From Trichosphaerium sp. ATCC 40318 (lineage: Eukaryota; Discosea; Flabellinia; Trichosidae), in contig JALMLS010000228.1 in the NCBI GenBank assembly GCA_038496445.1, forward strand, positions 543,117 through 607,116: a DNA stretch of 64,000 nt, in the 5' to 3' direction. The position numbers and the translations under genes are program-made. How positions within the stretch are numbered: the stretch's first letter is position 1; each line of letters begins with the position of its first letter. The notes under the pieces were generated by a model, which was not told where the DNA came from, searched no databases, and worked only from the letters and a program-made list of their open reading frames with translations. This document shows positions 22,966 to 33,363 of the stretch, piece after piece.

Positions 22966-24480
22966 CTACGCCTGCGCTATCTTATACTTCTTTAATCCTC
23001 CTTGCCATTTGACGATACCTTCGTGTAGCTCCATGAGTCTGCAAGCAGGTTTACCAAACTTGCCTCCTACTATGATGTAATGCAATTGATCTCCAGTGTC
23101 TCTTGGATCAATCTTTGGTGTGTGTCCCAATATGGTCGCCTTTTGAGGAGGCACTACACTTAGCCTCACCCAATTATTCCTAATTGGCAAGATTTGAACA
23201 CAATGAACTAATTAAAAAAAAAAAAGGCTGCGTCTTTAGCAAGCACCTCCGTTAGATGGCTGAAGAAGCGTTGTTTGGAGAAACAACGCTTACAGTAATA
23301 ATACCGTGGCAAAGTCTAATACATAGTATAGATGGTCTTGCACATCAGGAACATGAATAATCGTTCTTATACCTTTTTTATGTTTACAAACACGCCTAAA
23401 GGAAAAAAGATTAAAAAATCTGAGATAACAAAAAAAAAAAAAAAAGAAAAGGTTCCAACCTGAGCAGAGTAGCAGCACCCTTGTGTTTGCGCTTCTGTTA
23501 CTTCCCAACGTGAATCAACACAACTGAGTGAATACATATATCTCTCTGAGCATAGTTTACAAAGTCGTGGTATGGTAGTCTTTACAAGGTTATCACGTTC
23601 ACCGTGCATATCATCGATAAATGGAGAAGAAAAAGGAAAATAAAATCCTAACCTACAAATATGTGTAAACAACAAAGAAAACATGGTTTCTTTACCTCTC
23701 TCTGTCAATGGTATCAGAAACAATTTTTTGCTACTTGTTGTATCTTAATTAATTACCTGAGGCGCTGTATCTATAGCTGTAGGCCCAGATGAATGTCCTA
23801 AAACGATTTTGAGAAGAGAAACATTCAATGGCTTCAGAAAAGTTTTTCTAAAACTCACCGTTCGTTATGAGTGGTCTTGGTAAAGTTGGAAGGTAAAGCG
23901 GATGGTTCTCTTGATGTTGTTGGTGCCATAGAAGCAGGTAGATTACCAAGTAATGCGGCTTGAAGGGTGAAAATGAGATTATGTTTGAGCTCTTTTTTTT
24001 TTTTTTTTGTTTTTGGCAACGTAACAGTACCAACACCTATTGTTGAGCTTGTTGCTGAGAGACCTTGTTCTACACGCTGAACGAGTGTTCAATTCTGATG
24101 CTGCCAGGTGTACAATCTTATTGTGAAGCGCTTGTAATTGACTATGTAAATCCTGTAAAGCGACATAAGCATGCTTTTGCGAAAAAACGGTGGCAACTTT
24201 TTTTAAACGGAAAAAAAAAACGCACAAGAATGTTTTCTTACGATACCACTAGGTGAGCAGCAGTCACCTCAATAGCACTGACTTTCGCGCTACCAGATTT
24301 TAATGGTCCAAGAGAGTTTAGAGCTACGCATTCGCCGAAATCCTTGTCTATAAACGTCCAACTGGATTGTTGTGTTTATGCCTAATTTTGGAGCCACCCC
24401 TTTTTTTTTTTTTTGAAATTTTAACGTTACTACACCACTAACAGCCAATCCCATACAGTGCTTTCTAAAAAACAATTCAA
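22966..24480 (-). CDS. Second DUF4062 STAND-like gene, probably truncated
   Basis: Minus-strand exons give, in order, a beta-rich segment that may be a worn TIG-like domain (CMGLAVSGVVTLKF, WTFIDKDFGECVALNS), a short coiled coil (YVALQDLHSQLQALHNKIVH), a Pro/Ser/Thr linker (APTTSREPSALPSNFTKTT) and the start of DUF4062 (SSPFIDDMHGERDNLVKTT, PRLCKLCSERY, VDSRWEVTEAQTQG). This order parallels residues 120-450 of the STAND gene at 1504-7505. The rest of DUF4062, NACHT and TPR are not found. Instead an exon ending at 22966 reads VRLSVVPPQKATILG, HYIIVGGKFGKPACRLMEL, which I do not recognise and which may belong to another gene. The DUF4062 call is fairly sure; gene limits are not. Confidence 0.55.
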
Positions 24481-25698
24481 CGGGTTGTAGTATAAAAAAT
24501 TGGCAAAAATAACACGTGTGTTGTTGTGACTAACCTGAATGCCCATTTTACTACTAACAAGTGTGACCCTTTCAATTTTCGCTTTTTTTCTTCGTTTGGA
24601 GCTACAGAAGAAGAAAATGAGTTGGTTTAGACGTTTAACGGACTTAAAGTTAATATCATTCTCTTGAAGCGTAGCAATATATGTAAGGTACTAGTTCCCA
24701 ATGTCTGTGTTAATAACATTAGTTTGATAAACCACATAAATCAAATAACGACTTACGAAAAGAACAGTGGATCTCAAGAGTTATAAACGTTTCTTCCTCC
24801 ACCCTAACCTACTTGCCAGTGACAGTATGCTGCGATAGCATCGTTCTGCTCAGCAAAAAGCTGCTTTGAGATAAAGAACAAAAAAAAAAAAAAAAGAAAA
24901 AAAAAAAAAGAGGGTTATTTTTGATGGTTGGACAAGCTGAAATGCTTACCACATATATAAGAGTGCTCATATGTTTATCGGCAATAAAGCAACTACAGAT
25001 AGCATGTCAGAATGAGTCATTTAGACGTGTTTGATAGTACCAAGGCTATTAATCTGAATACACACTATAATCTATTAAGGAAAATAAAAAAGGCAAGGGT
25101 GTTCGTTTCAAAATTAGATAGAATTTTTCAATGGTAAAAAAAAAAAAGAAACTCATAACAGCTTTCTACAAACGTGTTTCGAGTCCTTTAAACCTACAAA
25201 GGTTGCGTACAAGCATTGGCGCCTTGTCTTGGTCTATATTTCAAAAGGGTTCTTGCAAAATGGTGATAAGGAACTACGCGTGCGAGGAACCAATCATTGA
25301 AATTGAAAATAACGGCGCTGTATTTTACTTTGATAATACAAGCTTCTAGGTTTTTGTTAGGTTCTATTACGTGCGTTTTACGCTTCATATCTCGTACCAT
25401 GTCAGCTACGATAATCTATTGCTAACAACAAGCAATGTTTTAAGTTTTTTCAAAGCGATTTTTCAAAACTCTAAGAGTCAGACATTTCCAAAAAAAAAAA
25501 AAAGACGTGCTTTTTTTTGTTTTTTTGTTTTGCGACCATAAATAAATCTTTGGTACCCGAAAAGCTACTTCATGCGCCACAGGCATTTAGTCACACCAAC
25601 AAACAATTGTACAACAAGAAAAATGGTGCAGGTATTTTTAGACGTGTCAAAATCAAAAAAACAAGTAAATTTCTTAATTTTTCAAAACACAAGCTAAG
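24481..25698. other. AT-rich spacer without a confident gene
   Basis: Contains A-runs longer than 15 nt near 24880 and several short ORFs (for example 25131-25349 +). No family or exon chain was recognised. Confidence 0.4.
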
Positions 25699-26978
25699 AT
25701 GACCACTCGTGATACTTTTCACGCTCAACGTTCACTTCAACAAGTACGTAGTAGTAGTAGTAGTAGTATAGTAATGTTTAGACATTGACACAGGCTATTT
25801 TAGAGTAAGAAGAAAAGGAAACGTAACCGCAGCAGTACCGAAAGCTGCAGGACGCCAAAGCGTCAACGGCCCACTGCAATGTACGACCCCTTTTAATTAA
25901 TTTTTTTTTTCAATTATTATTATTTTGCAAAAAAACACTAAATTTTGCGCCTAGATTTTGTATCTCTGACTTTTCAGAGATAGCGTTCTATCTCGCCGTT
26001 ATAGTTGACGTAACGCTGGGAACTCCTTTTCCTTACTTGGTCCGTGTTGTTATGCTGATGAAGTTGAAAGAGTGGTTGGACACTGGCGCCTGGAAGTTGT
26101 GCATCAAATTTGTAAACAGACCAGCATTTATTCAAGCTCAGTTTGAAATGCTGGAAGACTTCTTTGGCGCCAAATGCTCACATAGTGAGGCGCTCCAAGC
26201 TGTTAAAAGATTATCTTTTTCCCTTGGTGCAGTAGTGTCACAGCACAGATACAGGACCTTAGAGTGTACGTTTACTTTTTGTTTTTTTTTTTTTTTTTTT
26301 TTTTCCAGTCTTTCCTCAAACTAATTATTTGTTAGGTCACAAAATTAACTATATTTACCGTGATGAACAGCTGTACGTACCTTTTTTACTCTTTTAAAAC
26401 GACAGTATTTTTTTTTTTTTTTGTATTTCATTTCCAAAACATCTCCTGTTGTTGCTTGTTTTCTTTTTACCTCTTACTTTGTACGCGCACGCAACGCACT
26501 CACAGCCATTAGGTTTAACCTCAAGAATGCACAATTCCTGACCAGGGAGTTTTGTAGGTCAATTAATTTTGACATTGAGTTTTCGTATAGGTACTTCCTC
26601 TTGATGAGAGAGGTGTGCCAATCGTTTCTGAAGGCTATTATGTGCTTTCAAAAGCACTTGCCAGATGACTTACCATTGCTTTGTGGCTTAGACATTTGCG
26701 GGTGGTATAGACTATTTATTCACGACTCAAAAATGTGGCATCTGCTGGTCGTTCATATGCTCAACAATCGCAAGCAGCCTACTAAGGTATACTCGCTTTT
26801 GCGCCAAATATCAAACAAACGAGGCGATATGGTTCACGGCCGACGTGAAAATAAACAGGGCCTGCTTAACGATTGTGCTGCGCTGGCATCAATAATGACG
26901 TCAAATCCTACTGAAGACGTGCAATCCTTAGGTAAGTCTGTTGCTTATTTTACAATCTTTACTTATACACTTGTGTAG
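25699..26978 (+). CDS. Uncharacterised protein with N-terminal nuclear localisation signal
   Basis: ATG 25699 (MTTRDTFHAQRSLQQ) splices over a GTACGTAGTAGTAG intron into SKKKRKRNRSSTESCRTPKR, a strong bipartite-type basic signal, then PTA. Later exons give ISDFSEIAFYLAVIVDVTLG, KLKEWLDTGAWKLCIKF, QFEMLEDFFGAKCSHSEALQ, FLTREFCRSINFDIEFSY and KHLPDDLPLLCGLDICGWYR, ending near 26978. No catalytic or DNA-binding motif was recognised. Helical, leucine-rich composition suggests an all-alpha nuclear protein. A related, shorter copy is at 44518-45480 (SCTPTKRHR, then an ATTTCACATCTCC exon after a matching CGCCTAG splice site). Function is unknown. Confidence 0.5.
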
Positions 26979-27175
26979 CAATTATGGGATGTTTCAATGA
27001 TAATTGAGAGTGTTTTTCAACACACGCATTCTTGTACCCCCCCCCTTTGTATAATTCTATCTTTTTTTTCAAAAAATGTAAACGTTGACACTGAAGGAAA
27101 ACTAATAAATAACAAGTGAAGGCGTATAATTTTTGTAAAGTTTTATTTTTCACAGTGCGCGTGGCTTGTGTAGCG
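26979..27175. other. Spacer, no gene recognised
   Basis: Short AT-rich sequence with a C-run near 27038; nothing coding was recognised. Confidence 0.5.
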
Positions 27176-27267
27176 TACCGATAGTTCTTCAAGGTTTAAT
27201 TAAAAATAGAAACAACCAAGCTCATAAACAATGTCACTTGTACGAGAATGGTTAAGGACCCCCCTTA
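27176..27267 (-). pseudogene. Short relic of a STAND TPR exon
   Basis: About 90 nt match 2450-2545 of the STAND gene (shared CCGATAGTTCTTC, AGAAACAACCAAGCTCATAA, GTCACTTGTACGAG). No neighbouring TPR exon is present, so it is an isolated fragment. Confidence 0.75.
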
Positions 27268-28299
27268 GCTAAAACAAAACAAGGTGATTTATTGTACAAA
27301 TTTTCTCCCTTTTCTTTTTTTTTTGACATGGCATGCAACAATGACACTCCCAGTTACTCAGCAAAGCTTGGTATGTAAACCTCCACGCGTATATCTAACT
27401 CTTTTTAAACTTATCTCAGCGCCATGTTGAATGCGTACACTTGTGTTTCTATAGCATGTGTATGCGTTCAAATATTCCCTCATGCAATCGGCGTTCCCTT
27501 TTTTGAGGGTTATTTAAATCGGCATTAAATGATTCAGTTGGTATTTGTGTTTTATAGCGTACCATTACAAAACTTTTCGTAAGTTGCTTTTTTTTTTTGT
27601 ACAGTACTTTGTTGTGCTTCTCGTGCATCGTTTGTAGATTCTCAGCTCTATCGTTCTAGATTTTCTCAATATATTAAAAACCTTGAACAGCATGTCTAAG
27701 ACTTTTTAGAGTATGTCTGCTAATAATTAGTTTCATTTGATGTGTAGTATTCATCCTGACTTGGTTGTACCCTTTTTTAATTTTGAAAGTTGATTGATTG
27801 TGTCAAACTTTCTTACGCTATAATCTAGTAATTGCCTTGCTTGCAACCGCGGCTACCTCTCCATTTTGAGCAGCATGTGCTTTATTTTTAAAAGTGTTGT
27901 TTTTTGCCATTTTTGTTGTTTCTTTTTTTTTCTGCTGACACGTGATTCGAAGTTTTCAACGTATACCACTTAGGCCATGTACATAACCCTTGGATCTACC
28001 AAACAAGTGCCTCTTTAACACACAATAAGCATTAATGAATGAATGTGGGATTAACGTTTACTCACAAAAAAAAAAAAAAAAAAGAAAAGAAAAAAAAAGC
28101 TATGTATCTGCGCTAGTGTGTTGGCGATACGTACAAGGGTTATCAACGTTATCTACGCGAATATTTCAGCTCTTCAGCGTTTTTGATTGACACATACTGC
28201 ACGTAGCTATAGGGGGGGTGTGCTCTACCATCCCCGTCGTGTTCTGCTAAACGATTATTCACACAATTACAAATTTGAATGAAGGTAAAGTTGTAATGG
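27268..28299. other. AT-rich spacer without a gene
   Basis: Long T- and A-runs (28063-28098) and no open frame of note. Nothing recognised. Confidence 0.5.
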
Positions 28300-28529
28300 T
28301 TGTATGAAGGATACCTGCTTTTTTGGCGCCTATTTCAGAGGCTTCTTCACGTATTTCAAGCAAGTATTTCAAAATCATTTGTATTTGCGTCGTACACCTG
28401 GGCTCCAGATCACTTTTTTGTTACTTATGGACACGACGCTCGAGAATACAGACAAAAACACTAGCAGCTCAAGTCAAAGTTGGTTCTTTTAGTATTCCAA
28501 TCTTCAAAAAAAAAAAGAAAAGGGGGTCG

Positions 28530-29630
28530 TAACAAAATCTGGGTTTCAAAAAAAGGCTGAAAATAACATTGTAGGAAGATTTAATCGCCACAGAAGAGTA
28601 CAACGCCGAGGAAAATGATACAAGGTTGACACAACAAAAAAGGTGCGATTATTTATTTACATAGGTACAACATACTATTTGGTACACACGTAACGCTAAC
28701 TCTCCTTCTTTTTTTACTTTAGTTTCAACAAACCCCTCCTAAACGCTGGCAGGATCACAAGCAACTACCTGGCACAAATATATGCAGATGTTCATTTATT
28801 TTTGTAAACGACAGCGCTAACTCGATCACTGCAGCTTTTACAAGGTTTTAATGTGCTGGATTATAATCCACTCGTTGGCGTACCACCGAGGAAACAGCAC
28901 AATAAGAATAAGAAGCGAGATGCTCGGATCAAAAAAATAGACTGTTTTTTTTTAAAACGTCACCTACAAGGTGCTTCTCAGAGGCTTTTAAGATTTACAA
29001 AGGGAGAGTTCAATTTTGGAAGGTGAATACAACAAAGTCTACGTGGTGGGTCGCCTCACAAATTTCTCCGCAAAAAAGAAGCTGGCCAACATGTTCAAGC
29101 GTACCTTGTGGAAAGAGTGTACGTTGAAATTATACATTTTCATTTGCATGTTATACGCTTAATGCAATCCATAGATACTCTGTCCACCGCACCTGCTTCC
29201 AATTGCGCCAAGCGCTACCTTGAGTTTATGTTTAAAGACGGTACGCGTGGTAGTATATATTTTTTTTTTTTTTTTTTGCTTTTGGTTCGTTAATAACGTT
29301 TTGTACAGTCATCTCTGCACCAAACCGCCCACAAATCTGTATGTTTACAGTCATGCGTTGTAGCGCACGTATTAATAGCAAGGATGAGGTATCCTCCCCA
29401 GCGGACAATCTGTAACTATTCGCGCATCAAGAAGCAGTCGTAAGAAGAGCTCTCGTAGAGCGAAATCAGAAGCTGGAGATGACAAGTCTTCCAAAAGGAA
29501 TAGAGAAGTCTTTTAAATCTAACAAGTCCTCGAAAGAGGAAAGCGAAGAAGGTAACGTGATGACAAAAACTGGAGTTTTGTAGGTTCAATAACCAATAAA
29601 TGACTTTCACGGAAGACTTTTTGTTGGGAT
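28530..29630 (+). pseudogene. PIP kinase pseudogene
   Basis: Segments match the intact PIPK gene in the same order: 28530-28650 with 13620-13735, 28740-29100 with 14435-14830, 29160-29250 with 14870-14950, 29340-29630 with 15170-15460, including the downstream CAATAAATGACTTTCACGGA. The glycine-rich loop and MGNLLP region are deleted (about 700 nt), extra bases break many codons, and introns are retained. Retained introns show a DNA-level duplication and not a retrocopy. Confidence 0.85.
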
Positions 29631-29639
29631 TTTCGCTCG

Positions 29640-30516
29640 AATTCATACAATAGCAAACACATCGAGCAACTTGTTTTTCGAAAAGTATGAAATTATCCTG
29701 TTTTTTTTATTTCTGTTACTACACTGCTTCACAATGCGCAAACCAAACTCGAATATCTCCGTATATGATGCAAAACGCACCAATAATGCGTAAATAGGTC
29801 GTGGCTATCGTGTGGGAGGGTTTTAGAAGAAACGAGCAAAAACCACAATTAAATTTTGATCAAAATGACGATCAATAAAAGGATTTTTCTCCAAATTGTT
29901 AGTGTAAGCAATCGTCAAATGCCAGTTGTTCTTTCCGGTACAAATATGTCCTCTCAAGAGTGCCCTGTTTCACCAAGGGGTAGCAGGATACACGTATTGA
30001 TCTCAGTAAACAGCAACCTGCTGAAACCATGCTGGTTGACGACCCTCCCTACCTAACCAAGTACCGTTTGATGGTGACTTGAAGCAAGTTGTTGGTGGTG
30101 ATGAAAAAAGCTTGACAATTTTTTGCATTTATTTTATAAAAGGAAGGAGAGGAAGAGGAAGGAGAGGGCTAGTTAACACACGCCAGCTTTAGTGTGTACG
30201 CACCGCACCCACTCCAAACCATTTCCTTTTTGTTCCCTTCGGTTTTAGGTGCTGTGACGCATCTAAACATGGCCGTTGGGCACACTACGTTATACTGTAT
30301 ACAAATATCTATCACGATTTGCAAGGAAAGAAAAGAAGCCAAACAGCTTAATTTACCTGTCCGTAACATGAACATGATGATTACACCAACTATACTGAAA
30401 GATGTTAGCTTGTCTTAATTAAATTAAAGCATAACTTAAAACTTTCAGATTTTGTTGCACTTCATTTAAATCAACTCGTCAAACTTACTCACTCTCTACT
30501 GAATTCCAAATTTTCA
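29640..30516. other. No gene recognised
   Basis: ORFs at 30169-30375 (-) and 30194-30418 (+) overlap antiparallel and neither has a recognised motif. Confidence 0.45.
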
Positions 30517-31087
30517 ATGAGCACAAACAACAGGTACAGCTTTCTTAAATGTGTGGGTTATTGCGATGCTAACAATAGTGTTAGAAAAAACAGTGGCATC
30601 TACACATGCAATGGTATTGATCTCACCAAGGAAGAGCTCGAGTACGCGTAGACAAATTATTATTGCTTTTTTCTTTTTGTGATATTAACCTGGACCACAG
30701 AATGATAAGAGGACAAAGACCTGTGCCAGAGTGCGAAGTGACGGTACGAAGAACAATGGTTTTCTGAGTCTTATTATTTTTTTTTTGTAGTTTCCTCCAA
30801 CAGAGGTTCTTGTGGCTGGCAATCTTCAGCAAAAGAGAGCCCTAAACAAACTCAACGTAGACTCTGCAAGGTTTTTGAAAAGAGGCACTACCTTCGCAAG
30901 CTTAGACAGGTGGTTGGTGTTCCTGCAAACCAATCCAATAGCCTCGCTTCTGACAAGAGCAATAACCAGGGATGTTATCAACGAGCTCGCTGTACAGCGT
31001 AACTACTTGCAGCACTGCGACTCCAGATTTAATCTGGATGTTATGCAAGAGTGCGTAGATAAAATTGTTCAAGTTCTCGATGAATAA
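30517..31087 (+). CDS. Uncharacterised 140-residue protein, intact copy of a small family
   Basis: Four exons join without frame errors from ATG 30517 (MSTNNSVRKNSGIYTCNG): IDLTKEELEMIRGQRPVPE, then after a T-rich intron VTFPPTEVLVAGNLQQKRAL, NKLNVDSARFLKRGTTFASL, DRWLVFLQTNPIASLLTRAI, TRDVINELAVQRNYLQHCD and QECVDKIVQVLDE, stop at 31087. It is helical and soluble with no signal peptide. The 15694-17298 locus holds a disrupted paralogue sharing the WLxFxQT and TR-V--ELAVQ segments, which supports this exon model. Function is unknown. Confidence 0.7.
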
Positions 31088-31619
31088 ATAATGAGAGTTG
31101 TGCGAAATAAACATATTCCTTTTTATTTATGTTGTTACAATTTTTTTGTAAGCACTTTTTTAACTCTCTAAAAACAAATTCATTCTAAACTCATAGGTAC
31201 TTGAAATCAAGCCTTGTCAGGCATTGCAAATTTTTTACTTTACTTTTACTTTTATTCCAGTCAAGATTCTCATTGACGGTCTTTTACAAATTTATTTTAC
31301 AAACTATTTGTAGCACAACCTGTTAGAACTATTTTGGTGTTCTTTAAAAGCGGATTGCCTTTTAAGAACGCGTAATCAGTATCAAAAGCCTACATTTTGG
31401 CGTAGTAATGTCGTTGAACCGGTCAGAAACTATGGAAGCATTTAAACGCCCTGTTTTAATCAACTTTCCATCCTTGTCCTCTTGTTCGCCAAGGCCCCTT
31501 TTTTTTGACCATACTTTCTCTGGTGAAACCTCTATTTCTTCAATACAATTCGTTGTTCTTCGTTAGTTGGTTCAGGAACGGGTCTCACATAAAGTTAGAG
31601 CCAGATTATTTATGTAAGC
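31088..31619. other. Spacer, no gene recognised
   Basis: AT-rich; a plus-strand AATAAA-like signal follows the 140-aa gene. Upstream exon(s) of the next gene may lie here. Confidence 0.45.
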
Positions 31620-33290
31620 AATTCTGCAACTGTTTCTAACAGTCAATGTAGAAGCAAGTGTCTCGCTGACTATCGCTGGCAGTTCTACACAACCTATGGT
31701 AGCGGTACTTGTAATCTATTCTTCACGCCCTCTTGCAATTTTGTTGTAGGTGATGGTACAGGCAATACTTACCCAGAGAGTAATCCTTCTTCCGCCAACA
31801 CCTCCTCCAACGACACAAACTCCAACCCCCTCCGCCAACGACTGCTCCTCCAACAACATTACCCCCCAACGACATTACCTACAACAACATTGCCCCCAAC
31901 AACTGCTCCTCCAACAACACAACCTCCAACCGTTCCGCCAACTACAGCTCCTCCAACAACATTACCTCCACAACATTACCACCAACGACCGCTCCTCCAA
32001 CAACTCCTCCACCAACAACACAAGCTCCAACTGCTTTTCACCAACAACGAATCCAACAACATTACCTCCGACAACTGCTCCACCAACAACTGCTTCTCCT
32101 ACAATAGCGCCAACAGAAACCCCAACTGCTGCACCTACAGAGACAGAAACTAAAGAACCTACAGCAAACGACGTATACCAACAACAGCGTTACCAACAGT
32201 TGCTCCTACAGCTAGGATTCTACCTGATGTACGCTCTCAAGTTTCTCCCTACACATGTAAATCTAACTTCACCTTTAGATTGTGCCTCGAAGTGACTGCG
32301 TCGCTGATAATGGAGATGGTACTTATACTGCGTATCTTGGCTGGACAACAATAGTACGTTTTCTTCATTCTATTCTTGGCATTGTTCTTATGTTATTTGT
32401 ACAGGAAAGTTCAATTACAGTACCTATCGGACAAGATAACGATATTTCTCCTTCTGGAACACCTGAACAACCTACTACTTTCAAAGGAACTTCAACATTC
32501 TACCCAAATATTAACTTCGCTTTTGTATTCGACGGTTCTTCAACGACTTGGACTCTCGGTGTACGTTCTTTTCGCCTTTTTAATAGTATCTCCTTTTCTT
32601 ATTTTATATTTAGCGCGGTATTTTAACTTTTATCGGCGGTGACAATGCAACAAAGTGCCCTGAAGAAAGTAAGAATACTTGTCTTTTTTGCTTTTTTTTA
32701 TCTAAACACACGTGTTTTCGACTCTTCTTCGAACAATAGATCTGACTCTGTTTTCTCTCTAGGCATGGAAGTTGGTCTTACTATCTTAAAAATATACCCG
32801 GCCCCTCAAAACGTTGTAGATGATGTTGGTAAAGCTATGCTAGACGCTATGGGTATCAAACAAGAAGACGGCCAGATTTCTCAAAAACCTGCCGAGTCTT
32901 CTAAGCCTCAAGCTGAAACACAAGTTGTCGTTACTGTCAACAGTTCTGATGAGAATACATTTGTTGCTCAAATCGTGTCTTCTTACCTTAACGACCCTCA
33001 AAAAATTGCCGCAACAAATCTGGCAGTTCAAAATGCTGGCATCACAGTTACAGTACGTTACCCTCACTTCCTTCCTTCTGTGTATCACTCGCTAATATTC
33101 TCCTTTAGTCCGAGCCTAGCGCACTTCCTCCAGCTTCTCTAAACACAGCTGTGGCAATCTCTCCTACGACACAGGATGGTGTAACATCCACTGCTTATTT
33201 ACAGCACGTGATGTTTGTTTCTACTGGTACGTAGTTGTTTTCTGTCTGTTTTGTCGTAATCCGTTTCATACTTACTCTTTTCATAGTATT
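31620..33290 (+). CDS. Secreted Pro/Thr-rich adhesin-like protein
   Basis: A cysteine segment (CNLFFTPSCNFVVGDGTGN) precedes about 400 nt of PPTT/APPTTLPPTT-type repeats, then a compact domain split by short introns: CVADNGDGTYTAYLGW, ITVPIGQDNDISPSG, PEQPTTFKGTSTFYPN and FVFDGSSTTWTLG, a pattern found in secreted repeat proteins of many microbes (C-x-x-NGDGTYTA-x-GY/W, QPTTF). A helical segment (ILKIYPAPQNVVDDVGKAML) and VVVTVNSSDENTFVAQIVSS follow. The PT frame is lost and regained at least three times, at C-runs near 31832, 31864 and 31970, which fits homopolymer errors or early decay. The start and signal peptide were not found. Likely cell-surface or extracellular. Confidence 0.6.
31800..32165 (+). 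repeat. PT-coding low-complexity repeat
   Basis: Imperfect units of CCTCCAACAACA and GCTCCTCCAACAAC coding P/T-rich sequence, with frame slips at cytosine runs. Confidence 0.8.
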
Positions 33291-33350
33291 AGCATATGAT
33301 GATCACTTTTTAAAGAAAAAAAAAGAAATCGAAAATAGTATTGCAAAAAA

Positions 33351-33363
33351 GATACAAACTTGT
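33351..33363. repeat. Target-site duplication, left copy
   Basis: GATACAAACTTGT here is repeated exactly at 35057-35069, flanking the LINE on both sides. Confidence 0.9.

Noticed and set aside
22966..23180. Polymerase-like C-terminal exon (HYIIVGGKFGKPACRLMEL)
   Set aside because: Resemblance to B-family polymerase thumb segments is too short and general to claim.
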